DNA of 13,865 nt from an uncultured bacterium. GTDB taxonomy: Bacteria > Actinomycetota > Coriobacteriia > Coriobacteriales > Coriobacteriaceae. Location: positions 1 through 13,865 of the forward strand of contig CAJMRE010000044.1 in assembly GCA_905215755.1 (NCBI GenBank), in the 5' to 3' direction. How positions within the stretch are numbered: position 1 is the first letter of the stretch; every line of letters begins with the position of its first letter. Below are positions 1-7,486 of this stretch, piece by piece. The notes beneath the pieces are model-generated. The model made no database searches. It was not told where the DNA came from and saw only the letters and a program-made list of their open reading frames with translations. The position numbers and the translations under genes are program-made.

Positions 1-2
1 CC

Positions 3-362
3 GGCTGCGACCAGACGAGCGAGGTCGACGACCTGTCCACCAACTACCTGTCCACCCAGCTGATGCAGCTAATCGGCGCACCGCTGACCGACTACCAGAA
101 AGCGCACATGACGCTGCGTAAGTCGCTGCCCGCCATCAACTCGGTGGGCTACGAGGACGCCAGCCTGCGCTGGGCGCTCTCCTCCAACGTCACCGGTGAC
201 GACGCCGATGCCGCAGCCGCCACCAAGGCACGCGAGGATTACGCCAAGATGCAGTACTACGAGATGTTCCGCGACGGCAAGAACGTCTACACCGAGCACT
301 TCCAGACCGAGGCCAACGAGACCGACCCCAACCTGGCACCGGGTACGACCAAGATCAAGTAG
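3..362 (+). CDS. LTA synthase-like sulfatase/phosphatase family protein, C-terminal end (partial)
   Basis: This is the last 119 residues of a gene whose start lies outside the window; the frame is open from base 3 to the TAG at 360-362. The segment STNYLSTQLMQLIGAPLTDY, followed by TLRKSLPAINSVGY and later DYAKMQYYEMF, matches from memory the C-terminal tail of the alkaline-phosphatase-superfamily LTA synthase / phosphoglycerol transferase proteins (a Leu-rich helix, 'LRK-PVIN--GY', then 'Y-LQYY-LF'). Those enzymes are multi-pass membrane proteins with an extracellular sulfatase-like domain that polymerise or transfer glycerol phosphate on the cell surface. The catalytic Thr and metal ligands are not in the window, so activity cannot be judged. 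The gene converges on the surface-protein gene and shares its terminator at 618-655. The family call is fairly secure; the exact substrate is unknown. Confidence 0.72.
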   Translation, partial: GCDQTSEVDDLSTNYLSTQLMQLIGAPLTDYQKAHMTLRKSLPAINSVGYEDASLRWALSSNVTGDDADAAAATKAREDYAKMQYYEMFRDGKNVYTEHFQTEANETDPNLAPGTTKIK

Positions 363-388
363 CGGGTCGCTGCGGGTCTATCCCGGTT

Positions 389-521
389 CGTCTGCCCGGG
401 CGGCGCGGAATGTAAGGTTCCCTGCTCGGGCAGTCCTGCTCGCACGGAGAGCACATTAAGTGCTCTCCGGCTCGTGCGGAACTCGCGATGAACCTTACAT
501 TCCGCGCCGCCCGGGCAGACG
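389..521. repeat. Long perfect inverted repeat (32-bp arms) in the 3' intergenic region
   Basis: The arms at 389-420 and 490-521 are exact reverse complements over 32 bases, beginning CGTCTGCCCGGGCGGCGCGG. The 69-bp centre holds a second, smaller inverted repeat: CGGAGAGCAC at 445-454 pairs with GTGCTCTCCG at 460-469 around ATTAA. No T-tract follows either arm, so this is not a plain intrinsic terminator; a real one lies about 100 bp downstream. It could be a REP- or MITE-like intergenic element, or a 3' RNA structure protecting the upstream mRNA. The pairing is directly visible; the function is unknown. Confidence 0.85.
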
Positions 522-617
522 CCTTGTTGTTGGAGCGCGGCTTGTCATGGGGAGTATTCGGAGTGTCTCTGGTTGAATCGGGCTCTTGCCTTGAAGACTC
601 TGATTTCTAATAAAGAG

Positions 618-655
618 AAAACCCGGGTAGCCAGTTGTTTGGCTACCCGGGTTTT
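618..655. terminator. Bidirectional intrinsic terminator
   Basis: A perfect 15-bp stem (AAAACCCGGGTAGCC at 618-632, complement at 641-655) encloses an 8-base loop. Because the stem ends in A/T pairs, transcripts from both directions finish the hairpin with a U-run. It sits between two convergent genes, the LTA-synthase-like gene (+) and the surface protein (-), and probably ends both messages. Confidence 0.9.
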
Positions 656-681
656 ACTTTGTCGATATGTTCGACTGACTC

Positions 682-3600
682 CTAGTGGTTCTTGCGGCGC
701 TTGATCAGCATGATGAGGGCTATCACTACGAGCGTTGCTCCCGCTGCTGCTGCGGTGGCGACTAGGGCGAATGTTTGGTCGCCGGTGTTTGCGAGGTTCT
801 TCGCTGTGGTCGTAGTCTTGACCTTGGTGTCGGTCTTAGCTCCGTTGTCGGACTTGGGCTTGTCCGGGTTCGTCGGGGTCTCAGGAGTCTCGGGGTCCTT
901 TGAGCCTTCGGAATCGGTTGGGCCGGCGGTGTTTACCAGCGTATGGTCCAGGAACTTCTTGGCGCCCGCACTTGCCTGTGAGAACAGGCGGCGCGTGCGG
1001 ATCGGGGTGGCGTTCACCGTTGTGGGCGCCGTCTCCTCGGCCTCGATATTCACGAGCGTCGTGCCGGTGTCGAGGCCCACGTCGTTGTATCCCACGTGGC
1101 AGTAATACTGCGCACCGTCATCGTCTGCGGTCAGGTCAATCTCGAGCTTTGAGGCCGTTCCAGCCGCGAGGTTGCCATCGGCACCCACGAGCTTAAACTC
1201 TGTCTCGCCGCGGCCCTTGCGGTACCACATATAGGTCGGTGCCAGCCCTGTTTCGCTATCGTCGGCACCGAGTTGCTTCACATGGCCAATCGCCGAGAGC
1301 GTCAGGTGGCTTCCCGCCGTGCGCTCAACCGAAGAGTCGTATCCAAGATCCGACCCCTCTTCATCATCCGCCGCAGGTCCGCTCACGCTCATCGTCATGC
1401 CCTCGGGCATGGTCTTGACCGTAATAATTGCCGAGCGAATACCCGTTTCGGTCGTGGATCCATTCTTAACGGCGGCAATGGCAAATCGATACTCCGTATT
1501 GGGCTGCAACCCGTCCCAGGTAAGCGAGGTCTGCGTATTGTCGGCGATCTTCCAGCTGTTGACGATGGCGTCGGCCGCGTTACTCTGCAGCATACCCACG
1601 CCGTAGCTAAAGCCACCCCTGTTTGCGAGCACGTCGTCCCAGCTAAACGCGACACTGGTCGAATCAACGGCGTTTGCCGTAAAGCCCGTCACGGCCGGTG
1701 CCTCGGGCATCTCGACATCCTTGACGTCATAGCCCACGATCCAAAACTGATCGGTGTCCTTGGTGCCGAGTTTGTCGCCCGAGCCGTCCTCGAACTTGTT
1801 GACATCCACCGCGTTGACGCCCAGGCGCCACGCAAAGCCGTACTTATCCTTCGCGGCCTCGGGCAGGTTGTCGACGGTGCCGCCGTATTCGGTCGATTCA
1901 CTCGAGGAGTTACCCGTAGTAAAGCCGGCGTTGGCACCAAAGCACAGGCCGCCAAATAACTCGTGCTTTGCAAGCTTCGCGCCCATGACAACGCTGCCGT
2001 TCAGCGTAAAGCCGTACTCAAACTCCTGCTCCTCGCCCTCCTCGACTTCGATGGTCTGCGTAGTGCTCGCCCCCGACTGCGCGACAGCACCGCTATACCC
2101 ATCGTACGTGTAAGCGCGCGTCACGCCGGGCTTGCCCAGACCAAAGGAATCTTGCACGGGAGTCGTACCGTTAAGCGCCGTGTAATAGCTGTCGGGCTCT
2201 CCCGACCGGTTGGTCAAAAAGTAGCTGAGCGGCGTCATGTTGTGCTGCTTGGCAACGCGGTCATAGGCCTCGACATTAACGACCGAGGTCTGCGCGCCGA
2301 GCGACACGGGCGCCGCCATCACGCCCTTGCCGCCAGTTTCCTCATTTTCGATCTCGTACTCGTAATAGACCATCGGAATCGTGTAGAGCACGGCCTTGTC
2401 GCCTTCGCCGGCATGCGACTCATAACTTACGCTGGCGCTCACTGTGCGCTCGCTCCGATAGTCATAGCATCCCTCGGCGGCAAAATCGACTGAAGCATTA
2501 ATCGCCACCAGGGGCGGACCGGCCTGTACCTCGACGGCAACGCCCAACTCGGCGCCAATAGTGCCGCCGTGAATCTGCCCTGTGCTCGTGCCCTCGCCAT
2601 ATTCCGTACCGCCCAACACCAGATAGCCGTATGCCTGCTCCAGACCCTCAACATAGGGCGCATCCTGCAGCACGGCAAGCACGCGCGGGTTGGTATAGAC
2701 CTTGTAGCGGTCCTTGTACGTGATCTTGACGCTGTCGTTGTCGACATCGGGCAGCGCGAGCGAGATAAATGTGCCGTAGGTAGTGCCGCGACGGTTGCTC
2801 TCGCTAATCACCTGCTCCTCGCCGCGGCGCACCTTTCCGTTCTCGTCGAGCGAAAAATGCGAGGCGGTCATCCAATAGTAGTCATCGTTCTTGCGCAGGT
2901 CCTCGTCGCGGTGCTTGCCCACCACGGCGATAAAGCTCTCGTTATAGCGGTCCGAACCCGAGACGCTGCCCGCCTTGACGTCGCTGATCCACACCTGCTC
3001 TATACCCTTGTGGTCATGCTTGTTGCTGCTGTTGTATTGCTGACCGCTCATGCTCATGGCTCCGACCATGGACCCCAAGCCCTGAGCCCCGCTCTGTGCC
3101 GTGTTGCAGGCAAAGTCGCGGAACACATCGCCGCCCACGAGCACCTCGTCGACCGCCGGCTGCTCGGACAGGCCGTCAAGGTTGGCAGTGGCAAGGGCAA
3201 TAGGCGCCAAGGTGCACGGATAGCGCTTATCCTGAGCGCTATCCTTCCATGCGCTGTTGGGCACATGCATCAGCCCATAGGAGGCGAGGAGCCCGTCTCT
3301 GTATTCCTTGCAATCGGAAAGCTTGAACTCGCCAGACTCCGAGTCAAAATACGCGTAGCGGTACAGCGCGCCGTACAGCCCCTTGCTGCCGTCAGAAGCG
3401 CCGTAATCAAAAGTGCTGCTTTGCCAGTCATAGCCCGCAAGAATAAGGCCCGTGACGGTTTCACCCGTCTTCTTTCCTTCTTCATCGTAGGCGGCAAACG
3501 TGCCGAACGTCGCATTCGCAGCGACCATGGTCTTGCCGTTCGCGGAGAGGGAGATTGCGCCCGCGTCACCCAGAGCATCGACATGGACGAGTGCACCCTT

Positions 3601-4770
3601 GGATGCATCCCACGAAAACAGCTCGCAATGCGTCGACTTATCAATATTCTTCTTGCCGTAGGGTGCCGAGACCACGGTGGCGAGGTCATCGCAAAAATCG
3701 CGGTCGAGGTCTCCGGCAGCCAGCGAAACGACAGGAGCTGACTGCAGCTGCGTCCAAGAGTCGTTCCCGCCCTCGTTGTGCGTGGTGTAGTCCGCGGCGT
3801 TACCGGCGTCGATTTTGACGACACTCTGACTCCAGTTGCCGCCCTCCAGGTCGTACATGTCGACTACGGCCTTGCGCACGCCGTTCTCGTCGACATAGCA
3901 ACCCGCGTAGACAAAAAGCTCGTCCACACCGTCGCCATCGACATCGCCCGCCTCGACATCAAAGACGGCATCGTGCTCTTGCAGGTAGCCGGCGTTCAGA
4001 TACTTAAAACGGCCTCCGTACATCATATTAGTGTTGACCGTCACTGGCAGGTGTGTGTCGAGAGTGCGCGTGCGCCCGTTGCTAAACGAGTAGAGGACCA
4101 GCTCAACCTTTCCGGCGTATGACTTGCCGTCAATCGTCGTGGAGGAACTGTCGCCGTAGGCACGGAGCTCGGCAACGCGGCTCTTTTTGCCCGTGCTGGC
4201 GTCGCTGCAGAACTCAACACTCGTGGCGTGAATGCCCGAGAAGCCGTTGTTGTCGTTGGCGAGCACCGTCGAGGACTCATTATTGCTCAAATACGACCAG
4301 GTGCCGCCACCGTAGTCGCTATGCTTGTAGAGGTCGCTGTTCGTATCGAAATTGTTGACGTTTTGCCAGAACTTTGCGGCGCCCCACACACTTCCATAGC
4401 CATCGGTGAGTTTGCTGCTGCCGCCAATATCGCCGCGCTCGACGTTCTCGAGCTTGTCGCGCAGAGTGTAGCGATTGCCATGGCTGCCGTTAGCTGCCAT
4501 ATAGACCTCGCTGCGCGTGGCAAACGTCGTGGGAGTGGTGGTGGAGTAGGGGCCAACGGTATCGGCCGGAATGTCCTCGCTCGTGCCCAGGCCCAGGTCG
4601 CTATAGTCCTGCTCGGTCATATCGGTGATCTCAGGCGTGTCGGCCGCCTGGGCGACGTTGGGAGCCGCCGTGAAACAAGCGACACTCGTTGCAATCAACG
4701 CAGCAAGCGCCGCCGTCCCAACAAGCGGGATTTTCGACAGCCTACGGATACGGGGGTGCGGAACGTACAT
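682..4770 (-). CDS. Very large secreted LAxTG-anchored surface protein (FG-GAP-like, FN3 and Ig-like domains)
   Basis: A 1362-residue protein in order: signal peptide (residues 1 to about 43, basic RIRR then a hydrophobic core, ending AQAA before DTPEIT); a repeat region with FG-GAP/VCBS-type acidic loops (GDVDGDGVDELFVYAG near 274, GDLDRDFCDDLATVV near 350, NLDGLSEQPAVDEVLVGGD near 525, PDVDNDSVKITYKDR near 672); a beta-rich, Gly/Ser/Tyr-rich stretch of no recognised family (about 730-1020); a fibronectin type III domain (about 1023-1120, with W-D-V and LQPNTEYRFAIAAV); an Ig-like domain (about 1125-1240, with WYRK and DDGAQYYC); a Pro/Thr/Lys linker; and a cell-wall sorting signal LANTG (1326-1330), hydrophobic helix and KRRKNH tail. 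The ATG at 4770 is preferred because the signal peptide begins there and GAGG lies 7 bases upstream; a longer reading to 4980 runs into repeat DNA. It is probably wall-anchored by a LAxTG-type sortase. FG-GAP loops suggest a beta-propeller that binds ligand or calcium. Its target is unknown. Confidence 0.88.
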   Translation of the reverse strand: MYVPHPRIRRLSKIPLVGTAALAALIATSVACFTAAPNVAQAADTPEITDMTEQDYSDLGLGTSEDIPADTVGPYSTTTPTTFATRSEVYMAANGSHGNRYTLRDKLENVERGDIGGSSKLTDGYGSVWGAAKFWQNVNNFDTNSDLYKHSDYGGGTWSYLSNNESSTVLANDNNGFSGIHATSVEFCSDASTGKKSRVAELRAYGDSSSTTIDGKSYAGKVELVLYSFSNGRTRTLDTHLPVTVNTNMMYGGRFKYLNAGYLQEHDAVFDVEAGDVDGDGVDELFVYAGCYVDENGVRKAVVDMYDLEGGNWSQSVVKIDAGNAADYTTHNEGGNDSWTQLQSAPVVSLAAGDLDRDFCDDLATVVSAPYGKKNIDKSTHCELFSWDASKGALVHVDALGDAGAISLSANGKTMVAANATFGTFAAYDEEGKKTGETVTGLILAGYDWQSSTFDYGASDGSKGLYGALYRYAYFDSESGEFKLSDCKEYRDGLLASYGLMHVPNSAWKDSAQDKRYPCTLAPIALATANLDGLSEQPAVDEVLVGGDVFRDFACNTAQSGAQGLGSMVGAMSMSGQQYNSSNKHDHKGIEQVWISDVKAGSVSGSDRYNESFIAVVGKHRDEDLRKNDDYYWMTASHFSLDENGKVRRGEEQVISESNRRGTTYGTFISLALPDVDNDSVKITYKDRYKVYTNPRVLAVLQDAPYVEGLEQAYGYLVLGGTEYGEGTSTGQIHGGTIGAELGVAVEVQAGPPLVAINASVDFAAEGCYDYRSERTVSASVSYESHAGEGDKAVLYTIPMVYYEYEIENEETGGKGVMAAPVSLGAQTSVVNVEAYDRVAKQHNMTPLSYFLTNRSGEPDSYYTALNGTTPVQDSFGLGKPGVTRAYTYDGYSGAVAQSGASTTQTIEVEEGEEQEFEYGFTLNGSVVMGAKLAKHELFGGLCFGANAGFTTGNSSSESTEYGGTVDNLPEAAKDKYGFAWRLGVNAVDVNKFEDGSGDKLGTKDTDQFWIVGYDVKDVEMPEAPAVTGFTANAVDSTSVAFSWDDVLANRGGFSYGVGMLQSNAADAIVNSWKIADNTQTSLTWDGLQPNTEYRFAIAAVKNGSTTETGIRSAIITVKTMPEGMTMSVSGPAADDEEGSDLGYDSSVERTAGSHLTLSAIGHVKQLGADDSETGLAPTYMWYRKGRGETEFKLVGADGNLAAGTASKLEIDLTADDDGAQYYCHVGYNDVGLDTGTTLVNIEAEETAPTTVNATPIRTRRLFSQASAGAKKFLDHTLVNTAGPTDSEGSKDPETPETPTNPDKPKSDNGAKTDTKVKTTTTAKNLANTGDQTFALVATAAAAGATLVVIALIMLIKRRKNH

Positions 4771-4812
4771 GAGGGACCTCGCTTTACTCGAGTGGAGCGG
4801 CTCATTCCACGA

Positions 4813-4870
4813 ATAGTACGTCCGATGCCCAGTTCCACGTGTCTCATTTCCGCCAACGGCGTGTCTCATT
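4813..4870 (-). promoter_or_regulatory. Candidate regulated promoter of the surface-protein gene with paired direct repeats
   Basis: On the minus strand AATGAGACACG occurs twice (plus-strand 4838-4848 and 4860-4870) with a 22-bp period, which puts both on the same helix face. A TACTAT -10-like hexamer lies at 4813-4818, about 43 bases before the ATG. The proximal repeat and a CACGTG palindrome (4836-4841) fall where a -35 box would be, and no good -35 consensus is present. This arrangement would suit a promoter that depends on an activator dimer, but that is inference. The repeats resemble degenerate copies of the motif in the adjacent array. Confidence 0.4.
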
Positions 4871-4920
4871 TTTAAAAGCGGAGGTACTGGGGGAGCATCG
4901 TCCAAGCTCAAAGCCCATTT

Positions 4921-5215
4921 CCGGGATGCATTTTCCGCCGAGACCCTCAACGGGAAACGACGTCCCATTCTGAGTATCAATTCCGGGATGCACTTTCCGG
5001 AACAACCCTCAACGGGAAAGTGTGTCCCACTTTGGAAGCTGATTGTGGGACGTAGTTTCCCGTTGGCTCTCTTTGGGAAAGTGCATCCCGTTTCTCGGGC
5101 TAATAGTGGGATGCGGTTTCCCGTTGAGCGGCCTTTGGGAAAGCATGTCCCACTCTAGGCTCAAAATCCAGTCCCCACTTTCCGAAACCCCACCCATCGG
5201 GAAAGCACGTCCCAC
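4921..5215. repeat. Tandem array of five ~62-bp units carrying ten alternating copies of a ~17-bp motif
   Basis: A motif close to GTGGGAYGNRCTTTCCCG appears ten times in alternating orientation: forward at 4921, 4983, 5045, 5106 and 5168, and reversed ending at 4968, 5030, 5090, 5153 and 5215. Each forward/reverse pair forms a 46-48 bp imperfect hairpin. Pairs repeat every 61-62 bp, with similar but diverging linkers such as GGCTCAAAATCCA. The array lies between the end of the flavodoxin gene and the promoter of the surface-protein gene. No T-tracts follow the hairpins and no long conserved reading frame crosses it. Possible roles are a multi-site protein-binding region or an expanded intergenic repeat; neither can be decided here. 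Confidence 0.85.
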
Positions 5216-5309
5216 TCTGGACGCATCCCGGGGATTGAACTTCAGCTTATGAGGCCTTCCATCGATAAAGGGCCGCCACCCGGGAGGGCATTGCATTTAG
5301 AAGATGGAG

Positions 5310-5861
5310 CTACTCCCCCAGCACGGCCTTTTTGGCGGCTGCAGCCATGTTGTCCAGATCCTCCTTGGTGGGGTGATCCTTTGCGGCTACCCAGTTGTCG
5401 AGCAGCATCTTAAAACGGGCATTGTCGGGATCTTGCTCGAGCATGGCCTCGTAACGCTGCTTGACCGCGGGGCCCATCTTGCCCTGGCACATCGCCCAGC
5501 CCGCAAGCTCGGCATCCTCTGCCAAATTGGACGACACGCGATCGATAATCTGCTGATAATAGCTCTGATCGGCACCAAAGCCGCAGGTACCAAAGAGGAA
5601 AACGCGCTTGCCGTGTAGGGCGGAGAGCAACGCCGCGACCGAAGGCGTGCATGCGCCCTTGTCGCACCAAAAACCGACGAGCACGGTATCGGCCGCGCAA
5701 GCCCCCTGCGCTTCGCGCGCGACCTGCTCGGCATCCGCATCGTCGCTCAACGCCGCGGCATGGACAAACTCAACGCCCGCAGCCTGCAGGGCGCGCTTGA
5801 TCGCGCCCGAAACCATCCTGGTATTACCGCTCTTGCTGTTAACCACCAAAGAGCATGTCAT
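5310..5861 (-). CDS. Flavodoxin family protein (BilS-like)
   Basis: A 183-residue flavodoxin-fold protein with no membrane segment. Near the N-terminus VVNSKSGNTRMVSGAI is the FMN phosphate-binding loop (S-x-S-G-N-T). The central VGFWCDKGACTPSVAALL and KRVFLFGTCGFG match the flavin-ring-binding segments of the 'W-x-D-K-G' flavodoxin subfamily. The C-terminal CQGKM and a late Pro-Thr-x-x-D-L helix also fit that subfamily, which from memory includes BilS, the flavodoxin-like partner of the gut bilirubin reductase BilR. No BilR-type reductase is adjacent, so electron transfer to some reductase is the general expectation and the partner is unknown. The ATG at 5861 is chosen because GAGG lies 10 bases upstream; a GTG at 5867 (4 bases from the same site) is possible. 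A perfect 10-bp palindrome TTAGTACTAA at 5924-5933 lies in the upstream region and could be an operator. Confidence 0.8.
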   Translation of the reverse strand: MTCSLVVNSKSGNTRMVSGAIKRALQAAGVEFVHAAALSDDADAEQVAREAQGACAADTVLVGFWCDKGACTPSVAALLSALHGKRVFLFGTCGFGADQSYYQQIIDRVSSNLAEDAELAGWAMCQGKMGPAVKQRYEAMLEQDPDNARFKMLLDNWVAAKDHPTKEDLDNMAAAAKKAVLGE

Positions 5862-6066
5862 AGTCACGTTGCCTCGTTTCCCCCAAAACTAAAGCCACTA
5901 ATGCAATTTATTAGATGAATATCTTAGTACTAACGTGACAGATGTAAACCACCGTCTGCCGATTGGCGACGCAGGCGACATCAATGGACAAAAACGCCCG
6001 CAGCGCAAGCCCCGAAATCTATAAGCTTTGAGACAGCTAAGCTGCCCTATGCCCCGAATCGATGAC

Positions 6067-6158
6067 AACCGTCACCACAGATACCCGCCAATCGTCACCA
6101 TAGTTCGTAATCAATCGTCACCACAGATTACCGTCAATCGTCACCACGCAGCTGGTAA
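6067..6158 (+). promoter_or_regulatory. Four 23-bp direct repeats upstream of the AAA+/DUF4143 gene
   Basis: Units begin at 6067, 6090, 6113 and 6136, exactly 23 bp apart, each opening with AAYCGTCACCA; units 1 and 3 continue CAGAT. They end about 35 bp before the gene's ATG, next to AT-rich TAAAATACATAAT (6156-6168), which could supply the -10 element. The fixed spacing of about two helical turns points to cooperative binding by a regulator. There are no unique spacers, so it is not a CRISPR array. Which protein binds is unknown; autoregulation by the downstream ATPase is one possibility. Confidence 0.7.
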
Positions 6159-6184
6159 AATACATAATCAAGGCAAGTTGAGAA

Positions 6185-6193
6185 GGTGACGGT
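6185..6193 (+). promoter_or_regulatory. Ribosome-binding site embedded in an inverted copy of the repeat core
   Basis: GGTGACGGT immediately precedes the ATG at 6194. It is the reverse complement of ACCGTCACC, which is the core of the first upstream 23-bp unit. AAGGTG here is also the only plausible Shine-Dalgarno sequence. A factor reading the repeats could therefore also occupy the translation start region, or the leader RNA could pair with it; both are inference. Confidence 0.5.
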
Positions 6194-7459
6194 ATGGATA
6201 GGTATGTAGACAGATGCATCGACAAGGCAATCAGGCATAATCTCGATATCTTCGGTGCGGTTCTCATTCAAGGCCCGAAGTGGTGCGGAAAGACCACTAC
6301 GGCCAGACGTTTTGCCAAATCATCCTTGTCTCTTTCCGATCCGGCTGGAAATTTTTCCGCTCTCCAGTTGGCTCGGATCGACCCAGCGCAGGCAATAGCA
6401 GGACCGTCGCCTAGACTCATCGACGAATGGCAGGAAGAACCAAAACTATGGGATGCCATACGTTTCGAGTGTGACGCAAGACAGGGAGAATCCGGACAGT
6501 TTATTCTTACGGGCTCAGCAACGCCGCAAGATTCGAAGCAGCCAATGCATAGCGGCGTTGGGCGAATAGCTAGATTGCGAATGGATACCATGACGCTGTT
6601 TGAGCTCGGCGTTTCTTCGGGCGCGGCTTCGATTAGAGCGCTGCTTTCCGGCCACCCCGCCAAGCAGGCGGTCGGATCGATCGCTGGTGTCGCCGGCATC
6701 GCCGATTTGCTGTGTCGCGGTGGTTGGCCTCAAGCGATGGGGAAAACAACTGAAAATGCTATGCGGATTGCCGCTGCTTATGTTGATGGCGTATGCGAAT
6801 CGGATGTTTCTAGAACTGACGGCGTCAAACGTGATCCGGTCAAGGTCAGGTCTCTTTTGACATCGCTTGCGCGAAATGAGTCGACACTTGCTGGATCGAA
6901 GTCCATCGATAAAGATATCGGTACCGGCGTTTCGAAGAATTCGGTCTCCAGATACATGGATGCTCTGAGACGAATCAATATCATCGACGATATCCCGGCT
7001 TGGCATCCGGCGCTCAGGTCGCCGGTAAAGCTGCGGCAAAGTGCGAAAAGGCACCTCGCCGACCCTTCGCTTGCCGTTGCGCTGCTCGGAGCAAATCCGG
7101 AGTCATTGGCATCCGACCCGAAGACACTGGGGCTGCTCTTCGAATCCCTCGTCCTGCACGACCTTAAGGTCTATGCCGCCGCAAATGACTCATCGGTGTC
7201 CCACTACCACGACGCCGACGATCTCGAGGTCGATGCCGTTATACACAGGCGCGATGGAACTTGGATTGCCGTGGAAGTAAAACTCGGAAGCCCGCAGATC
7301 CCCGAGGCGTCTGCAAACCTGCTTCGACTCGAGCGCAAGCTGGTCGAACGCGGCGAGAGGCCTCCCGCGGCCAAACTCATCGTCATCGGGTTCGGCATGC
7401 CGGTCCACACAACGCCCGAGGGCATCATCGTTGCCCCCGTTGACACGCTCGCGCCCTAG
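6194..7459 (+). CDS. AAA+ ATPase with DUF4143 / PD-(D/E)XK-like C-terminal domain
   Basis: A 421-residue cytoplasmic protein. Residues 27-35 (GPKWCGKTT) are the Walker A loop, RLIDEW (74-79) is Walker B, and FILTGSA (103-109) is the sensor segment; together they are typical of the AAA_14 family. The C-terminal third (GLLFESLVLHDLKVYA, then DADDLEVDAVIHRRDGTWIAVEVKLG) is the DUF4143 domain, which carries a PD-(D/E)XK nuclease-like core with E, D and ExK positions present. Such proteins are common in gut Actinobacteria and Bacteroidetes, and their cellular role is not established. The gene is more AT-rich and less codon-biased than its neighbours and stands alone between oppositely oriented genes, which is compatible with horizontal acquisition. 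It ends 27 bp from the convergent ABC transporter gene with no clear terminator between them. Confidence 0.88.
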   Translation: MDRYVDRCIDKAIRHNLDIFGAVLIQGPKWCGKTTTARRFAKSSLSLSDPAGNFSALQLARIDPAQAIAGPSPRLIDEWQEEPKLWDAIRFECDARQGESGQFILTGSATPQDSKQPMHSGVGRIARLRMDTMTLFELGVSSGAASIRALLSGHPAKQAVGSIAGVAGIADLLCRGGWPQAMGKTTENAMRIAAAYVDGVCESDVSRTDGVKRDPVKVRSLLTSLARNESTLAGSKSIDKDIGTGVSKNSVSRYMDALRRINIIDDIPAWHPALRSPVKLRQSAKRHLADPSLAVALLGANPESLASDPKTLGLLFESLVLHDLKVYAAANDSSVSHYHDADDLEVDAVIHRRDGTWIAVEVKLGSPQIPEASANLLRLERKLVERGERPPAAKLIVIGFGMPVHTTPEGIIVAPVDTLAP

Positions 7460-7486
7460 CGCTGCGTTACATGTCCCGCGTCTTGC

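Noticed and set aside
2569..3741. 390-residue open frame on the plus strand
   Set aside because: It is a shadow antisense to the surface-protein gene, which has a signal peptide, domains and anchor that prove the other strand is coding.
4771..4980. N-terminal extension of the surface protein to an upstream ATG
   Set aside because: The extension runs through the repeat-rich non-coding region and would bury the signal peptide 70 residues inside; the ATG at 4770 has its own ribosome-binding site directly before the signal peptide.
4921..5215. CRISPR array
   Set aside because: Copies alternate in orientation, the linkers are related to one another rather than unique, and no cas genes are present.
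5009..5296. Short open frames on both strands inside the tandem array
   Set aside because: Their peptides repeat only because the DNA repeats; no start signal or family resemblance.
6067..6158. CRISPR array or replication iterons
   Set aside because: Units are contiguous 23-bp repeats with no spacers; no replication initiator gene or DnaA-type boxes nearby, and the cluster abuts a gene start as an operator would.
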